Assembly: GCA_038030265.1 (NCBI GenBank)
Contig: CM075937.1
Span: forward strand, 1,550,001-1,614,000
DNA from: Corythucha ciliata
Taxonomy: Eukaryota > Arthropoda > Insecta > Hemiptera > Tingidae
Reading direction: 5' to 3'
Length of the DNA stretch: 64,000 nucleotides
Positions 43,316 to 54,402 of the stretch are shown in pieces. The notes below the pieces were generated by a model, which saw nothing but the letters and a program-made list of their open reading frames with translations, did no database searches and was not told where the DNA came from. The position numbers and the translations under genes were made by a program. How positions within the stretch are numbered: the first letter of the stretch is position 1; each line of letters opens with the position of its first letter.

Positions 43316-44345
43316 CAGTGGCGCATCTACGGGGTGGGTTTTGGGGGTTTAACCCCCCCCCCCCCTAAGAAGATGGCATCCGCCAAAAATTTGTTGATAG
43401 TCATTCCAGAGATTTCTTCCAATACCTTGCACATACCAAAGGGCGAGTGTTGAAGGGGGATCTGCACAGAATGATGATTTCTCGACGAATGGGCGATCTC
43501 GTGATGGTGAGGCCACCAATCACTGAGGGGGGGGGGGGTACCAAAAAGCATAATTAGATGCTGAAGAATGGATTTTTAGGTTAGGATTAGCGGCAAATAT
43601 TGAGAACAAGCGATCATTTGCCACTTAAATTGGGAAAAATACACCAATTCGAGATACCTGAAGGCAACTACGCGGAAAAACCAGTGAAAAAACGCCAACT
43701 CCAAATTCGTATAGGCCTTTAAGGCAGAAGAAATTGAGAAAGCGTTCTAATGTGCTACTCTTTGGGCAAGTACGCGGGAGAACGTTAAACAAAAAACGCT
43801 CATATCAAATAGCGGTGCAGAAAAGTGTTGACTCATAGCAGAAAACGAAAATCACTAATTCGTGGCTGAAAATGAAAAAAAATCACTAATATGTGGCCAA
43901 ATAGAGAAAAAGCTAAAGTCCATCGCTCACCTGGCTTAACAATTAATTTTTGAAAACGCAAAATTCGTGGTTTTCTCGAGGCAACAACAGAAAAAAGCGT
44001 AATTGAGAAAAATCGCTATAATTCGCAGCTAAAACTGAGAAAATCCACTAATTCCGGCCTAAAATTGAAGTAAAACGCTCATTCACGACTAAAATGGGGA
44101 AATAAGCCAATTCGGGGAAGAATTTGAGAAAATTGACTGAAATTGAGGAAACGCGGTAATTCGTGGCTAAAATTGAGAAATAATTTGCGACTAAAAAATG
44201 AGAAAAAGTGCGGAATTGAGAAAAAAAGCTAATTCACGGATACTGGTGATAGAAAAGCCGTTTATTCACGTCTAAAACTTAGACAAATCGCTAATTCCCG
44301 TCTAAAATTGATGTAAAATGCTCATTTGCAACTAAAATAAAGATA
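43316..44345 (+). repeat. hAT-like left end followed by type 2 ~30 bp array
   Basis: The CAGTGGCGCATCTAC terminus at 43,316 is followed by a G/C-run region. From about 43,560 to 44,345 there are about 26 irregular units around AATTCGTGGCTAAAATTGAG. No right terminus is seen before the LINE that follows, so this copy is truncated or interrupted. Confidence 0.7.
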
Positions 44346-44689
44346 ATCTTCCGGCCCCCGGCAGCAGCCGATGGAGGTGGATCAGGTAGCCGCTTCTGTG
44401 CGGGGTACTACCCCCCGCACCGCGGCAGGAAGTGCTATCTGTGGGAACAGCAGTTGGCGCCACGGCATCCAGGCAGTCAACGCAGGTAGCTCCCTCATAC
44501 GCTAGGCCATCTACTAGCAAGGCGGGGGAGAGAGGTGATAGTGTCGGACCAGGGGGGGGGGGATGAAAGAGTCCCGAAGACGGCAGGTTCGGGCACGGAA
44601 ACCCTACCCTACTCCGAGTAAGGCGATGCTGAAGAAGCAATCGCGGAGTGGGGTACATAAGGGGAATAAGTGACCGCTACGGGGTTGCG

Positions 44690-47600
44690 CTTCGGCCGTC
44701 TTGAGCAGGGTGTTCACTGGGGGAAGCTATGACGTCACCATGGTTCCAGAGCCATGGGCATGGGAGAGGCAGGTCAAGGGCCTTTTCGCGACAGCAGGTA
44801 AGCACGTTTACTGTATAGGGATGAGGAGCGGCCGCGAACTGCGCTGCTTCTAAGTCCCGCAGTGAAATTTTTAACTATGCCAGAATTTCTGTGCAGAGAT
44901 TTGACAGCAGTCATCCTGGAAGCCAAGGACGAGGACCGGACCCGGAGGTGTGTGGTAGCTTCCCCCGTACTACCCGGGGGACGCTGAGGTGACGCCGCCG
45001 GAGGAGCTTCAGCGTTTGGTCCTATACTGGCAGCGCGAGGAACCCTGCAGCTGATTGTGGGTTGTGATGCGAATGCTCACCATACAATCTGGGGAAGTAC
45101 AGATGTCAACGCCAGGGTTGAGTCACTTTTTCAATTTTTAATGACGCATGACCTGGTGTTGGTAAATCAGGGCTCGATCCCTAATTTCGTGACAATTGCG
45201 AGGAGTGAGGTCCTGGATGTTACACTGGCCAGCCAGTTTTTGGCCAATAGTGTCAGAGATTGGAAAATTAATTCAGAAACATCAATGTCTGACATTGATG
45301 TTATAGGCTGGTTTCGTTTGAGGTCGAATTTCCTAGGGTCAATTGTACAGCTTGAACAGGAGTTGTCTGAGATGGACCTTGACACTCAGTGCCAAGCCGA
45401 CCTTGATAGGGCGGTCGAGGCGATCAATTCAGCGGTACTCAGTGCGTACGAGGAAAGCTGTCCTGTTAAGGTGAAGAAGGGGAACAGGGAAGTCCCTTGG
45501 TGGAACAATGAGCTGGAGATGCTCAGAAGAGAAACGAGGAGGCTTTACAATAGGGCCAGATCACGTGGGGAGTGGGAGGCTTATAGGCGCTCCCTCACGG
45601 AGTATAACAAGCGCCTTAGGAAAGCAAAGCGGGCCACGTGGAGGACCTTCTGTGAGGGGATGGAGGATATGTCCGTTATGGGCAGACTACAGAGGGTCTG
45701 ATACGGGGAAATTGGTCTGATAAAAAAGGCAGATGGGGCGAATACCGAGAGCGCTAAAGAGACCCTGGAGGTCCTCCTGCGAAGTCATTTCCCTGATTCC
45801 AGGGATGCAGGGACCTCAGATGTTCAGGGCGAAGTGGTGGCGGACTGCCGGCCAACAAATGCAATTTGGAGCGCATCGGGGAGATTGTTTACGCCCGCGA
45901 AAATTAAATGGGCTATCGGCTCATTCAAGCCCTATAAGTCCCCTGGGCCGGACGGGATATTCCCGGTCATGCTACAGCGTGGCCTAGAGGTCCTGGAGCC
46001 ACGCCTCAGAAGGATATTTACGGCGAGCTATGTATTATCGTATATATCGAAGGCATGGAGGGAGGTCAGGGTTGTGTTCATTCCTAAGTCGGGAGCAAAC
46101 TCCTCGGCCTGGGCAAAGGCGTACCGACCCATAAGCCTCACGTCCTTCTTCCTTAAAACAATGGAAAAGGTAATTGGTCTGGATATCAAGGACAATTACC
46201 TTAAAACTAAACCAATCCAGAGGGGGCAGCATGCCTACCAGGCGGGCATGTCTACTGAGACCGCTCTAAACGAACTGGTGGTTAAAGGTTGAAAAATCTC
46301 TGGAGGCGAAAGAAACTGCGCTGGGCTGCTTCCTGGACATAGGTGGTACTTTTGATAACACCACCTATGATTCTATGGAGGCTGCAGTAAGGAGCAGAGG
46401 TGTTGATCCATCTTCAGTGAAATGGATCAAGGGGATGCTGGAATGCCGCGTCGTGACTTCGGAGCTGGGAGGGGAGACTGTTTCCGTGTTGCCCTCAAGG
46501 GGATGTCCTCAGGGGGGTGTGCTCTCTCCTTTGCTCTGGTTGCTCGTGGTGGACGAGCTTCTCGCTATCCTAAAGGAGCAGGGTTATGAGGTAGTGGGTT
46601 ACGCGGATGACCTTGCGATTCTAGTTAGGGGCAAATTTGATGGTACCATATCCAATAGGATACAGGGTGCCCTTAAACATAGTGCAGCGATGGTGCAGCA
46701 GGTATGGTCTCAGGGTTAACCCTGAGAAGACCACCCTTGTTGCGTTTACCAGGCGGAAGAAGCTGGCATTAAAGGTTGTTCGACTGAATGTAAAAGTGTT
46801 GAAAGTAGGAAAAGAAGTCAAGTACCTTGGAGTTGAGAGGGGCTCAAATGGACCTCGCATATCAAGAGGGTGCTGAATAAGGCCACGTTCGCAATGTGGG
46901 CTGGTCGGAAAATGTTTGGCAAGACATGGGGTCCAAAGCCAAAAATGGTGTTGTGGCTGTACACAGCCATTGTTAGGCCTATCGCCACCTATGGCTCACT
47001 CCTATGGTGGCAGAGAACGAAACAAGGGACAGTCCAAGCCTTGCTGATTAAGTTGCAGCGCCAGGCCTGTCTTGGACTAACGGGGGCTATATGCACTCGT
47101 GCCCGACGGCGGCCATGGAGGTGTTACTGGACATAACTCCCCTGCACTTTCATGTGCAGGCAACCGCATATATGGCGGTGGTGAGACTGCTGCGGGCGGA
47201 TCACGTGAATCGGGGTGTCCAGGTTGGGCACTTGCGTGTTCTGGAGGAAGTTGCATGTAGCGAGGTGGCTGAAGTCGTTACGGATCTCATGCACGTGAGG
47301 ATGGATTTTGAAAACCCCTTTAAGGTCGATATAGGCAACCGCGACCTTTGGGATAAGGGTTTGCCGAGTTTTAAGCCCGGCACGCAAGTATGGTATACTG
47401 ATGGATCTGTGAAGGATGGGGGTGCTGGCATTGGGGTCTTTGGCCCCAGGCTTCAGCATTGGGAGTCCCTTGGGACGACCGCCACCATTTTTCAGGCGGA
47501 GATCTATGTTATAGAAGCCTGTGCACGGAAGATTAGTGAGAGGGGTCTTCGAAAAGCGGAGATCTTCATCCTGTCTGACAGCCAGGCGGCTCTTAAATCC

Positions 47601-47880
47601 CTAGGCTCAAGTGTCGTGAATTCGAAGCTAGTTAGTGGGTGCCGGGTCACAAGGGGTTTGAGGGGAATGAAATGGCTGATCAACTCGCGAAGAGAGGATC
47701 AGAGATGCCTTACGTGGGCCCGGAGCCAAGTCTCGGGGTCACGAAGTCCTTCACGAAGAGGCAGGTGCAGGCATGGTTGGACGAGAGGCATCGTGAACAC
47801 TAGATCATTATCCACTCGCTATTCCGAAACGCGAACAAAAGAGGATCACCAAGCACACAGCGATGCGAGCATAAATTAGC
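44690..47880 (+). mobile_element. R1/I-type LINE remnant with EN, RT and RNase H
   Basis: A plus-strand non-LTR element, frameshifted in many places. The EN part begins around 44,877 (FLCRDLTAVILEAK, VVASPVLP) and continues at 45,057 (GCDANAHHTIWGSTDVNARVE). An in-frame TGA lies at 45,699-45,701. The RT runs 45,834-46,720 (KSPGPDGIFPVMLQ, AYRPISLTSFFLKTMEK, SRGCPQGGVLSPLLWLLVVDEL, YADDLAILV) with frameshifts near 46,290 and 46,700. The RNase H at about 47,385-47,640 shows VWYTDGSVKDGGAG, FQAEIYVIEAC and ILSDSQAALKSL. EN-RT-RNase H order with the HHTIWGSTD block fits the R1/LOA/I group. It is dead. Upstream 44,346-44,690 is unassigned GC-rich sequence, possibly ORF1 remnant. Confidence 0.88.
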
Positions 47881-49142
47881 GCGGAACTATGAGTGAAACC
47901 CCTTCCTTTTCAGTTCTCAGTGAGTTAGCCCCACCCAGTAGCGTACCGCGGTAGGGGCGAGGGGGCGGACCGCCCCGGGCCCCCGAAAAGCTTAAATAAG
48001 GAAAAATGAGGATTTTTAGGTTCATTCACGTGAAAAGGTTGGACAGTGATTTGGCTCCTTTCTACGAATTTCAGTCTATAACCGACCAGGAGAATATAAC
48101 GTTACAAGTGATATCAGCGAAGAGTGTGGGCTGACTATTCTATTGAGCCCCCGAGAGTGCTATTCTGGTGGCTGAAATACAGACATTTGCGCCTTCTTGA
48201 GGAAAATTCATGAATAAAATAAAGAAAAAAGACCGTCCCCAGTTTCGTTAGGTCCTTACAAGCGCACTAATATACTGATAGGCAATTTAGAACTGGCTGC
48301 ATGAAAATGCGCTAATATTCGTGACTATAACTGCGAAAAAGCGCTGATTCGTGGTCTCACGATGCAAATTCCAGACAGAGATTGAGAGAAAAAGTCGTCG
48401 ATTCACAGTGTATGAGGGCTATTCCGCGGATAAAATGTAGAAATCAACGCAAAAGTGTTGTTTTTGGGCCATGCCCGCGGCTACAATTGAGAATACACGC
48501 TAGTAATTCAAGGTTGTACAAGTAAAAAAAAAAAACATCGCGGCTGAAATCGACAAAAACAACGCTAATTCGGATTAAAATTGGGCCAAAATGGCAAATT
48601 CACAACTGAAATGGCGAAAAGATTTGCTAATTCGCTGCAAAACTATCAGAAAACGCCATTTAACAGCTGATATGGTGAAAAATCACTAATTCGCGGATAA
48701 AGTTGAGGAAAAACGCTATTTCGCGGATACGAAAAATGAAGAATATCACCAATTCCCGGCTGAAATTGAGAAAACGCAAATCCGTATAGCTTCTGAAAGA
48801 TTCGAGGCTCAAGCTGAGAACCATCGCTAAGCCAAAGCAGAACGTAGAAAAAAAAAAATGCTTATGCGGGCCTAAAATCTAAAAAACAACGCGGCTAAAA
48901 TTGAAAAAAATATATATTTTAGGGCGGCTAGTATTAAGAAAAACACTAATTTTGAACTCAAACTGAGAAAAAGTGCTAATTCGCTACTCAAAATAAAATC
49001 TGTGGCTGAAAATGAGGAAAAGCGCTAACCCGTGGCCAAAATTGGGGAAAATCACTAAAAGTTCGAGGCCAAAACTAAACAATAAACGCTAATCCACAGC
49101 AAAAATTAAAGGAAAAAAATGCCAATGTGGGACTGAAATGTG

Positions 49143-49178
<36 letters not shown>

Positions 49179-49386
49179 AACTAATAGCTCTAGTTTTCAG
49201 CTCAAATAGGGTAAAAGTGCTATTCCCGGCTAAAAATTGAGGAAAACGCCAAGTCGTGGCTAAAATTGAGAAAATTCGCGAATTCACTGGCTAAAAGCGC
49301 TTCTACGCAGCTAAAAGTGAAAAAAATCGCTAATTGGCGGCTAAAATAATTGAGGGAAAAAATTTCAGATATAGTGTTCAAGAATT

Positions 49387-49735
49387 ATATAATGAATAAA
49401 TCTGTCGCCGGTATTTTAATTAATAAATTAATTAGACTGATATTATCCGGACGGCGATCGAAGGGCATAGCCCAACACGATTCGAGTTTCGAGAAAAAAT
49501 GGCTCCCCGGCGGGATTTGAACCCGCAACCTCTGGATTACCAGTCCAGCACGCTGCCATTTGCGCCACGGAGACGCAGCCTATAGGAGTCGTACTCCGAG
49601 GGATAAGCTAAGCCGAACCCCACCCAGGTCCATTGTTTCTCGAAACTTTAGGCGCTTCTCCTGATCGGTAAACCACGCCGAATTTTATCTAATCTAGATG
49701 TTGTTAGATGGATATAATGAATATATCTGTCGCCG
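49387..49735 (-). mobile_element. Complete tRNA-derived SINE with 13 bp TSD
   Basis: A 349 bp unit flanked by the exact direct repeat GTGTTCAAGAATT (49,374-49,386 and 49,736-49,748), a target duplication of the length LINE machinery makes. On the minus strand it has a ~160 bp head, a tRNA-like region with Pol III promoter boxes, and a ~110 bp tail. The tail ends with CCGGCGACAGATTTATTCAT, and almost the same 24 bp opens the head. There is no poly(A) tail. Partial copies lie at 10.87-11.01 kb and 26.94-27.34 kb, so it is a repetitive family in this genome. Confidence 0.88.
49500..49574 (-). tRNA. tRNA-Thr(GGT)-like region of the SINE (not a free gene)
   Basis: The 75 nt minus-strand sequence folds as a cloverleaf. 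The acceptor is GTCTCCG with CGGGGAG (position 1 mispaired), the D-arm GCGC/GCGT, the anticodon stem CTGGA/TCCAG with loop CTGGTAA (anticodon GGT), and the T-arm GCGGG-TTCAAAT-CCCGC. The B box GGTTCAAATCC fits the consensus. Its position inside the SINE, and the rarity of GGT anticodons in eukaryotic nuclear tRNA-Thr, argue that it is the SINE promoter rather than a working tRNA. Confidence 0.7.
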
Positions 49736-50091
49736 GTGTTCAAGAATTTCTAATTCCGCCATCTCGCCTTCTGAGGGCAACTTTGTGACTGAAATTGAGA
49801 AAAACGGCAAATTCATGGCTATAAGAAAAAGAAAAAAGAACAATCGGGTTGCTAGGGAGGGACAGCGAAATTTGCTCCTCGAAGTTCCGTCGTTTTCAAG
49901 GGAATAATCGCGATTTTTTGCTTAGAAAAGTACTCAGTGATTCAACTAGGGACGGCACATTAGTAGGACAGTGAGTTTCTCGGCGGATAGGTCGAAGGGG
50001 GCGACAAAGAGACATACGCGAGTTTGTTATCGTTTCGGAAATATTTAAAAAAAAAAAAAAATTTTAGCATTGTTGTCATTCACGTGTTGGC

Positions 50092-50376
50092 ATGGCGTCT
50101 CAAGGAGACCGAGAAAATTGTCAATACTGTAGTGGAAGCTATACAAGGCGGGGCATCCGGACCCACGTTAACCATGCCCATCCTAACGCAGGGATCCGGA
50201 CAGACGACATGGGCGAGGATCAAGATAACACCTTCAACGGTACAGCAATTCAGGATCCAAATTCAGACATCGTCCCAGATTACGTGCAAAGCAAGTTCAT
50301 GGAGGGATTCGGAGCAGGGGCCGTATTCCGAAGCAGTGTGAAAATGCCGCAAAAAGCGGTTGCTATGGCGGGATAA
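50092..50376 (+). pseudogene. RLE LINE N-terminus with C2H2 zinc finger
   Basis: The first ~76 residues are element sequence and the rest reads into a MITE. Residues 10-30 carry CQYCSGSYTRRGIRTHVNHAHP, a CX2CX12HX4H finger. In R2-like elements such fingers contribute to target DNA recognition. The start is ATG 50,092. Confidence 0.7.
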
Positions 50377-50454
50377 TGTTATTTCTTATTCGGCGTCCTT
50401 GGATCCCGCTTGCGGCATTTTTTCCCGACCGTTCAGAATAAGGCCCCAGGTCTC
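50319..50454. mobile_element. 136 bp MITE inserted in the RLE LINE
   Basis: The inverted ends GGGGCCGTATTC and GAATAAGGCCCC, plus an inner AAAATGCCGCAA/TTGCGGCATTTT pairing, define a compact hairpin element. It breaks the LINE ORF after residue ~76. The target duplication is unclear. Confidence 0.7.
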
Positions 50455-50486
50455 GTGAACTCAGCAGACGAGGGAGGTGACGAGGA

Positions 50487-51944
50487 GTGGGGGGCTCGAT
50501 GGTATCAGATAGCAACACTTCAGGGCAAGCAATACACAATCCCTCAAGGGAACGTAGGCCGTTAAATTGCCTCATTACTGACCTCAGAGATCATGGGGGT
50601 AGTCAAGGGGACCCACACATCAGAAAGATCTTCGTGTTATGTGCCACGGTGCTACAACGAGAGAAGCAGGTAAACTCAACTCTCGACGTAAGGAGATCAA
50701 TCAGCAAGCGCATGGAGCTCTGGGAAGGCGAGAGATTCGACGAACTAGTCCAGGAAGCAATAAGGTGCGACAAGAAATTGAAAAGAGGTAACCATCGAGC
50801 ACTGGACCAGCCGCAGAGAGCGCGGGTTCTCACGAGACTGGTCACAAATAGCAGACTAAGGGACGCTACTAGGTGGGCTACAGACCGAGGGGGCGGAAGT
50901 GTACTTTTACCGGAAACAGTCGTCAACGCGGGGAACACAGTATTGGACATCCTCAAGGAGAAACACCCTCACCAGATGACCCCAGCAGCAGAGACATTCC
51001 TTTCCATCAACCTCCCCTTCAGGATGGATGTGAACGTCTCACCAGGACACATAAAGCGTGCAGCTCATCGCCTCAAAAGAAGTGCCGGACCAAGCGGCAC
51101 AGACGCTGAACAATGGAGGAATCTCTTGCTTCGATACGGCGCTCATAGTGCTCGTTTGAGGGACGCAGTAGCTGCACTTACACGTCTTTTAGCAAACACA
51201 GTCGTTCAGTGGGGAAGCATACGAGCCTTGCTCGCAAGACGAGGAGTCGCCCTGGACAAGAAGCCGATCGGTGTAGGGGAGGTGCTCCAAAGAGTATGCG
51301 CAAAAACAATGGCCAGTTTGACAGGCAGCGACCTAGCAGAAGAGTGTGGAGCGGACCAGCTGTGTGGAGGGATCAAAGCAGGAACTGAAGGAGCGGTGCA
51401 TAGCATCAATACGCTATTTGAGACGCAGGACGGTTGTGAGGGAGTATTACTTATGGACGCATCAAACGCATTTAACGCCATGTGCCGCCCATTAGCCTTA
51501 TGGAATGCCAGGGTGCTTTGGCCTCGGTGTGCCAATTTCCTCTTCAATACATACCGTGGCTTCCCCAAAACAGTGTTTAGACGAAGCAAAGCAGTAATCC
51601 TCAGCAGAGAGGGTACAACACAAGGTGACCCTCTGGGCATGCTGATGTACGCAGTAGGCACCCTGCCTCTAATCAGAAAACTGAAGAGCTCACAGTGGCG
51701 CCAAAGCTGGTATGCCGACGACTCAGCATGTGCAGGGAGCCTCCCAAACTTAAAAGAGTGGCTCAACCTGCTCAAACAGGAGGGACCAAAGTGGGGGTAC
51801 CACCCAGGACCGCAAAAGAGCTACCTCATAGTAAAGCCAGGAAAGGAAGAAGAAGCGAGACAGTTGTTCCCAGAGCTCAGGGTAGTCGGGTCTCATAGGT
51901 TTTTGGAGGCATCATCGACTCAACAGGCGCAGAGGGTTATGTGA
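50487..51944 (+). pseudogene. RLE LINE reverse transcriptase
   Basis: The RT region of the RLE-type element. Visible are the fingers block with KRSAGPSGTDAEQWRNLL, VGEVLQRVCAKTMA, the catalytic VLLMDASNAFNAM, SREGTTQGDPLGMLMYAVGTLPLI and the catalytic SWYADDSACAGS. The GP..GYHPGPQKSYLIVKP block follows. A frameshift near 51,905 ends the frame. Confidence 0.85.
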
Positions 51945-51960
51945 GGGATAAAGTCACAAA

Positions 51961-53223
51961 ATGGATAGACCACATAGACTCATTTACAGAATGTGCCCAA
52001 AAAAGCCCCCAAGCAACATACACAGCTTTTACCAAGTCTCTTCAAAGGGGGGGTATCTACAACGTGTAGTGCAAGGGTGTGTGGAAGGGTATGAGCCACT
52101 CAGAGACGCAATAAGACAACGCCTGACTCCAGCAATCCTGGGATGGACCCCTTCCACAACTGAACACGAACTCCTCGCCCTCCCTGTGAAACATGGGGGC
52201 CTAGCCATAGAGGACCCAGTACAAACCGCAGATGTCAGATGGGGTACCTCACAGAGGGCAACGTCAGTGCTGGCCGAATCCGTTTCAACAGGGGCTGAGT
52301 TTGATGGAAACAGACACGCCATAAGGGTCACCCAGGAACAAATGACTGAGAAGGCAGTCCGTAAGCAGCGTGACTCTGAGAAAAGCAGGCAGGTGGTGGA
52401 AGGGTTGGCTCCAGAGGCAAGACGGACGCTGCAGCGGATTATAGACGAGAACGCCTCTCAGTGGCTGTCAATATTACCAACTGTGGCAGATAATCTGGAT
52501 CTCACTTCAACCCAGTTCCAGGATGCACTTTGTTTAAGGTACTCGAAACCAATGCTCAGTCTTCCGGGAAGCTGCGATGGGTGCGGGCAAGAAATGAATG
52601 CGAACCGTGCACTCAACTGCAAAAATGGAGGGCTGGTTAAGCAGGGCCACGATCAGATCCGGGATGTGGTGGCAGGGCTGACCAGGCAAGCATTCAGGGG
52701 AGTGATGGTCGAGCCAATCATGCGCGAAGGCACGCTAGGACAGCCAGGCCTGGTAGCCGATATTAAGGCTCACGGAGTATGGGACAGGGAAAGGGCGTCG
52801 TTTTACGATATCCGCGTGATAAACGCTGACGCCTCTTCCTACTCCACCCGCGAGTGGTCAGCAGTCGCCGAAGAAGCAGCACGAGCCAAACACAGGAAGT
52901 ACGATGCAGCAGCAGAAGACCTGCACGGCTCGTTCTGTCCCCTCATCACCTCATGCGAAGGCGTCCTTCACAGGGAGTTCCGAGTTTTCGTCCAACGCCT
53001 AGTGGAATCACTGGCAGAGAAATGGAACAAACATTGCTCGATCGTGTCGGGGTATATAAAGACAAAACTGCAAATAGCAACCATAAGGGCAGTTTCACTT
53101 CGGCTGCGGGGTTCCAGGAGAACACAGAGGTCAGCGAGGAGGGACGACCCTCATATCGAACGGGAAGATGCAGCCCTGGGGCTAGAGGACGGTGCACCCC
53201 TACCCCTTCCAAGAGATGGTTGA
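51961..53223 (+). pseudogene. RLE LINE C-terminus: Cys-His motif and restriction-like endonuclease
   Basis: The frame continues the thumb region after frameshifts at about 51,905 and in a G7 run at about 52,050. It has LALPVKHGGLAIEDP, then a Cys/His knuckle (CDGCGQEMNANRALNCKNGGLVKQGH). The PD-(D/E)XK-like endonuclease core follows (QPGLVADIKAHG, ASFYDIRVINADA, KYDAAAEDLHGSFCPLI). A basic C-terminal tail precedes the stop. The endonuclease would nick the insertion site. Confidence 0.78.
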
Positions 53224-53360
53224 GCAACACCGGGAATCAAACAAATAATAATTCAATTCAAGTCGATCGATTATCGTTAATCGAACACTTAATTTTTTTT
53301 TGCCTCTTTATTGCCGAAACGAATTTAAATCCATTAATCCTTCCACGTAAATAAATAAAT

Positions 53361-54394
53361 GATAATATTCTAATTCGCGGCTAGAACTGAGAAGAAGCGC
53401 TAATCCATAGTTAAAATTAAAAAAATGCTGATGCAGTGCTAAAATGGAGAAGAACCCGCTAATTTGCAGCTAATATTGAGAAAATCAGTAATTATTCTGA
53501 CTAAAATTAAGAGAAAAGTTAATTTTCAGCCTGAATTAAAAAAAGTGCTAATACGCTGCCAAAAATGGAAAAATTGCCAATTTGCACTCAAAATATCGGA
53601 AAACGCCAATTCGTGGTTAAAATGAACAGACGGGTTAGAAACGTTACTACGCTGCTAAAATTACGAAAAAGCTCTAATTCGCGGCTGAAATATAGAGGAA
53701 TCACTAATTCACGGCTAAAATAGAGAAAATTCGCGGCTTCCTCGGTCTACTTTGTGGCTAAAATTGAGAAAAAGCGCCAATTTATGGCCATGGGTAATTT
53801 ATGGCTGATCCGTAGCGTAATGGTTATGGTGAACAAGAAAATGCTAATTTGTCGTAAACATTTAGAAAAATCCGCTATTTTGCGGCTAATATTGAGTAAA
53901 TGCTAATTTTCAGTTCGAACCGAGTAAAGTGCTAATTCTCTGGTTCCTTCTAGAAAAAATCGCTAATTTGTGAAAATTGTGAAAAACGCCAACTCGAGAA
54001 AAAGTTAAGAAACATCGCTGATTCACAGGATAAAAAAGCTACTTTGCTGCTAAAGTTGAGAAAAAGCGTTTATGTCTATAAGGTGGGGAGGGGTGGGAAA
54101 TCCCCAGTAATCCACGGCTAATTTGCGCTAAATTGCGGCGAAAAGCGCTAATTTGCTGGTAAAGTTGACAAAAAGCACTCATTCGCGGCTAAAATGGAGA
54201 AATTCGTGGATTAAACTTGACATAAGCGCTGTTTGGCGGATAGGTTGGGGAAATAGCGGTGATTTGCCAAAAACAAGGAAAAGGCCTTAGCGGTTACCAA
54301 TAGAGGTTTGTAATAGGTCTGTACAATTAGACACTTTTAGGGGCCTCTTGAAGGTTTCCGCCCCGGGCCCCGGATACGTGTAGGTCCGCCAGTG
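53361..54394 (+). repeat. Type 2 ~30 bp array, right part, and hAT-like right terminus
   Basis: About thirty degenerate units around GCTAATTCGCGGCTAAAATT. These are followed at about 54,320 by a unique segment with CCGCCCCGGGCCCCGG and the terminal GGTCCGCCAGTG. Confidence 0.8.
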
Positions 54395-54402
54395 GCCCCA
54401 CC

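Larger units (their letters stand above)
49950..53360 (+). mobile_element. RLE-type LINE (R2/NeSL/Hero-like) with N-terminal C2H2 finger
   Basis: A plus-strand non-LTR element inserted in the ~30 bp array. It has a 5' UTR from about 49,950, an ORF from ATG 50,092, and a 3' end with a TAAATAAATAAATG tail at about 53,347. The placement rests on a C2H2 finger upstream of the RT, a restriction-like endonuclease after it, and the absence of an APE endonuclease. The reading frame is broken by a small MITE at 50,319 and frameshifts near 50,480, 51,905 and 52,050. The closest clade is uncertain. Confidence 0.8.
47936..54394. mobile_element. hAT-like element with exact 8 bp TSD, body made of ~30 bp repeats
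   Basis: The element starts CAGTAGCGTACC and ends GGTCCGCCAGTG (reverse complement CACTGGCGGACC). It is flanked on both sides by the identical octamer GCCCCACC (47,928-47,935 and 54,395-54,402). An 8 bp duplication and CA-TG tips are hallmarks of hAT insertion. Inside each tip is a CCGCCCCGGGCCC stretch, then type 2 ~30 bp arrays (about 48,240-49,373, 49,749-49,830 and 53,360-54,290). A SINE and an RLE-type LINE are inserted in the array. No hAT transposase is present, so it is non-autonomous. Confidence 0.85.

Noticed and set aside
44332..44658. Minus-strand 108-codon Pro/Ser-rich ORF
   Set aside because: Probably a shadow of GC-rich LINE 5' sequence read in the other direction.
48240..49373. 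CRISPR array
   Set aside because: Units are degenerate and directly adjacent with no unique spacers, and the genome is eukaryotic.
49500..49574. Functional tRNA-Thr gene
   Set aside because: It lies inside a TSD-flanked SINE with an acceptor mismatch, and parts of it occur in two other rearranged SINE copies.
51206..51775. 189-codon antisense ORF in the RLE LINE
   Set aside because: Shadow of the RT domain, which carries the catalytic motifs on the plus strand.
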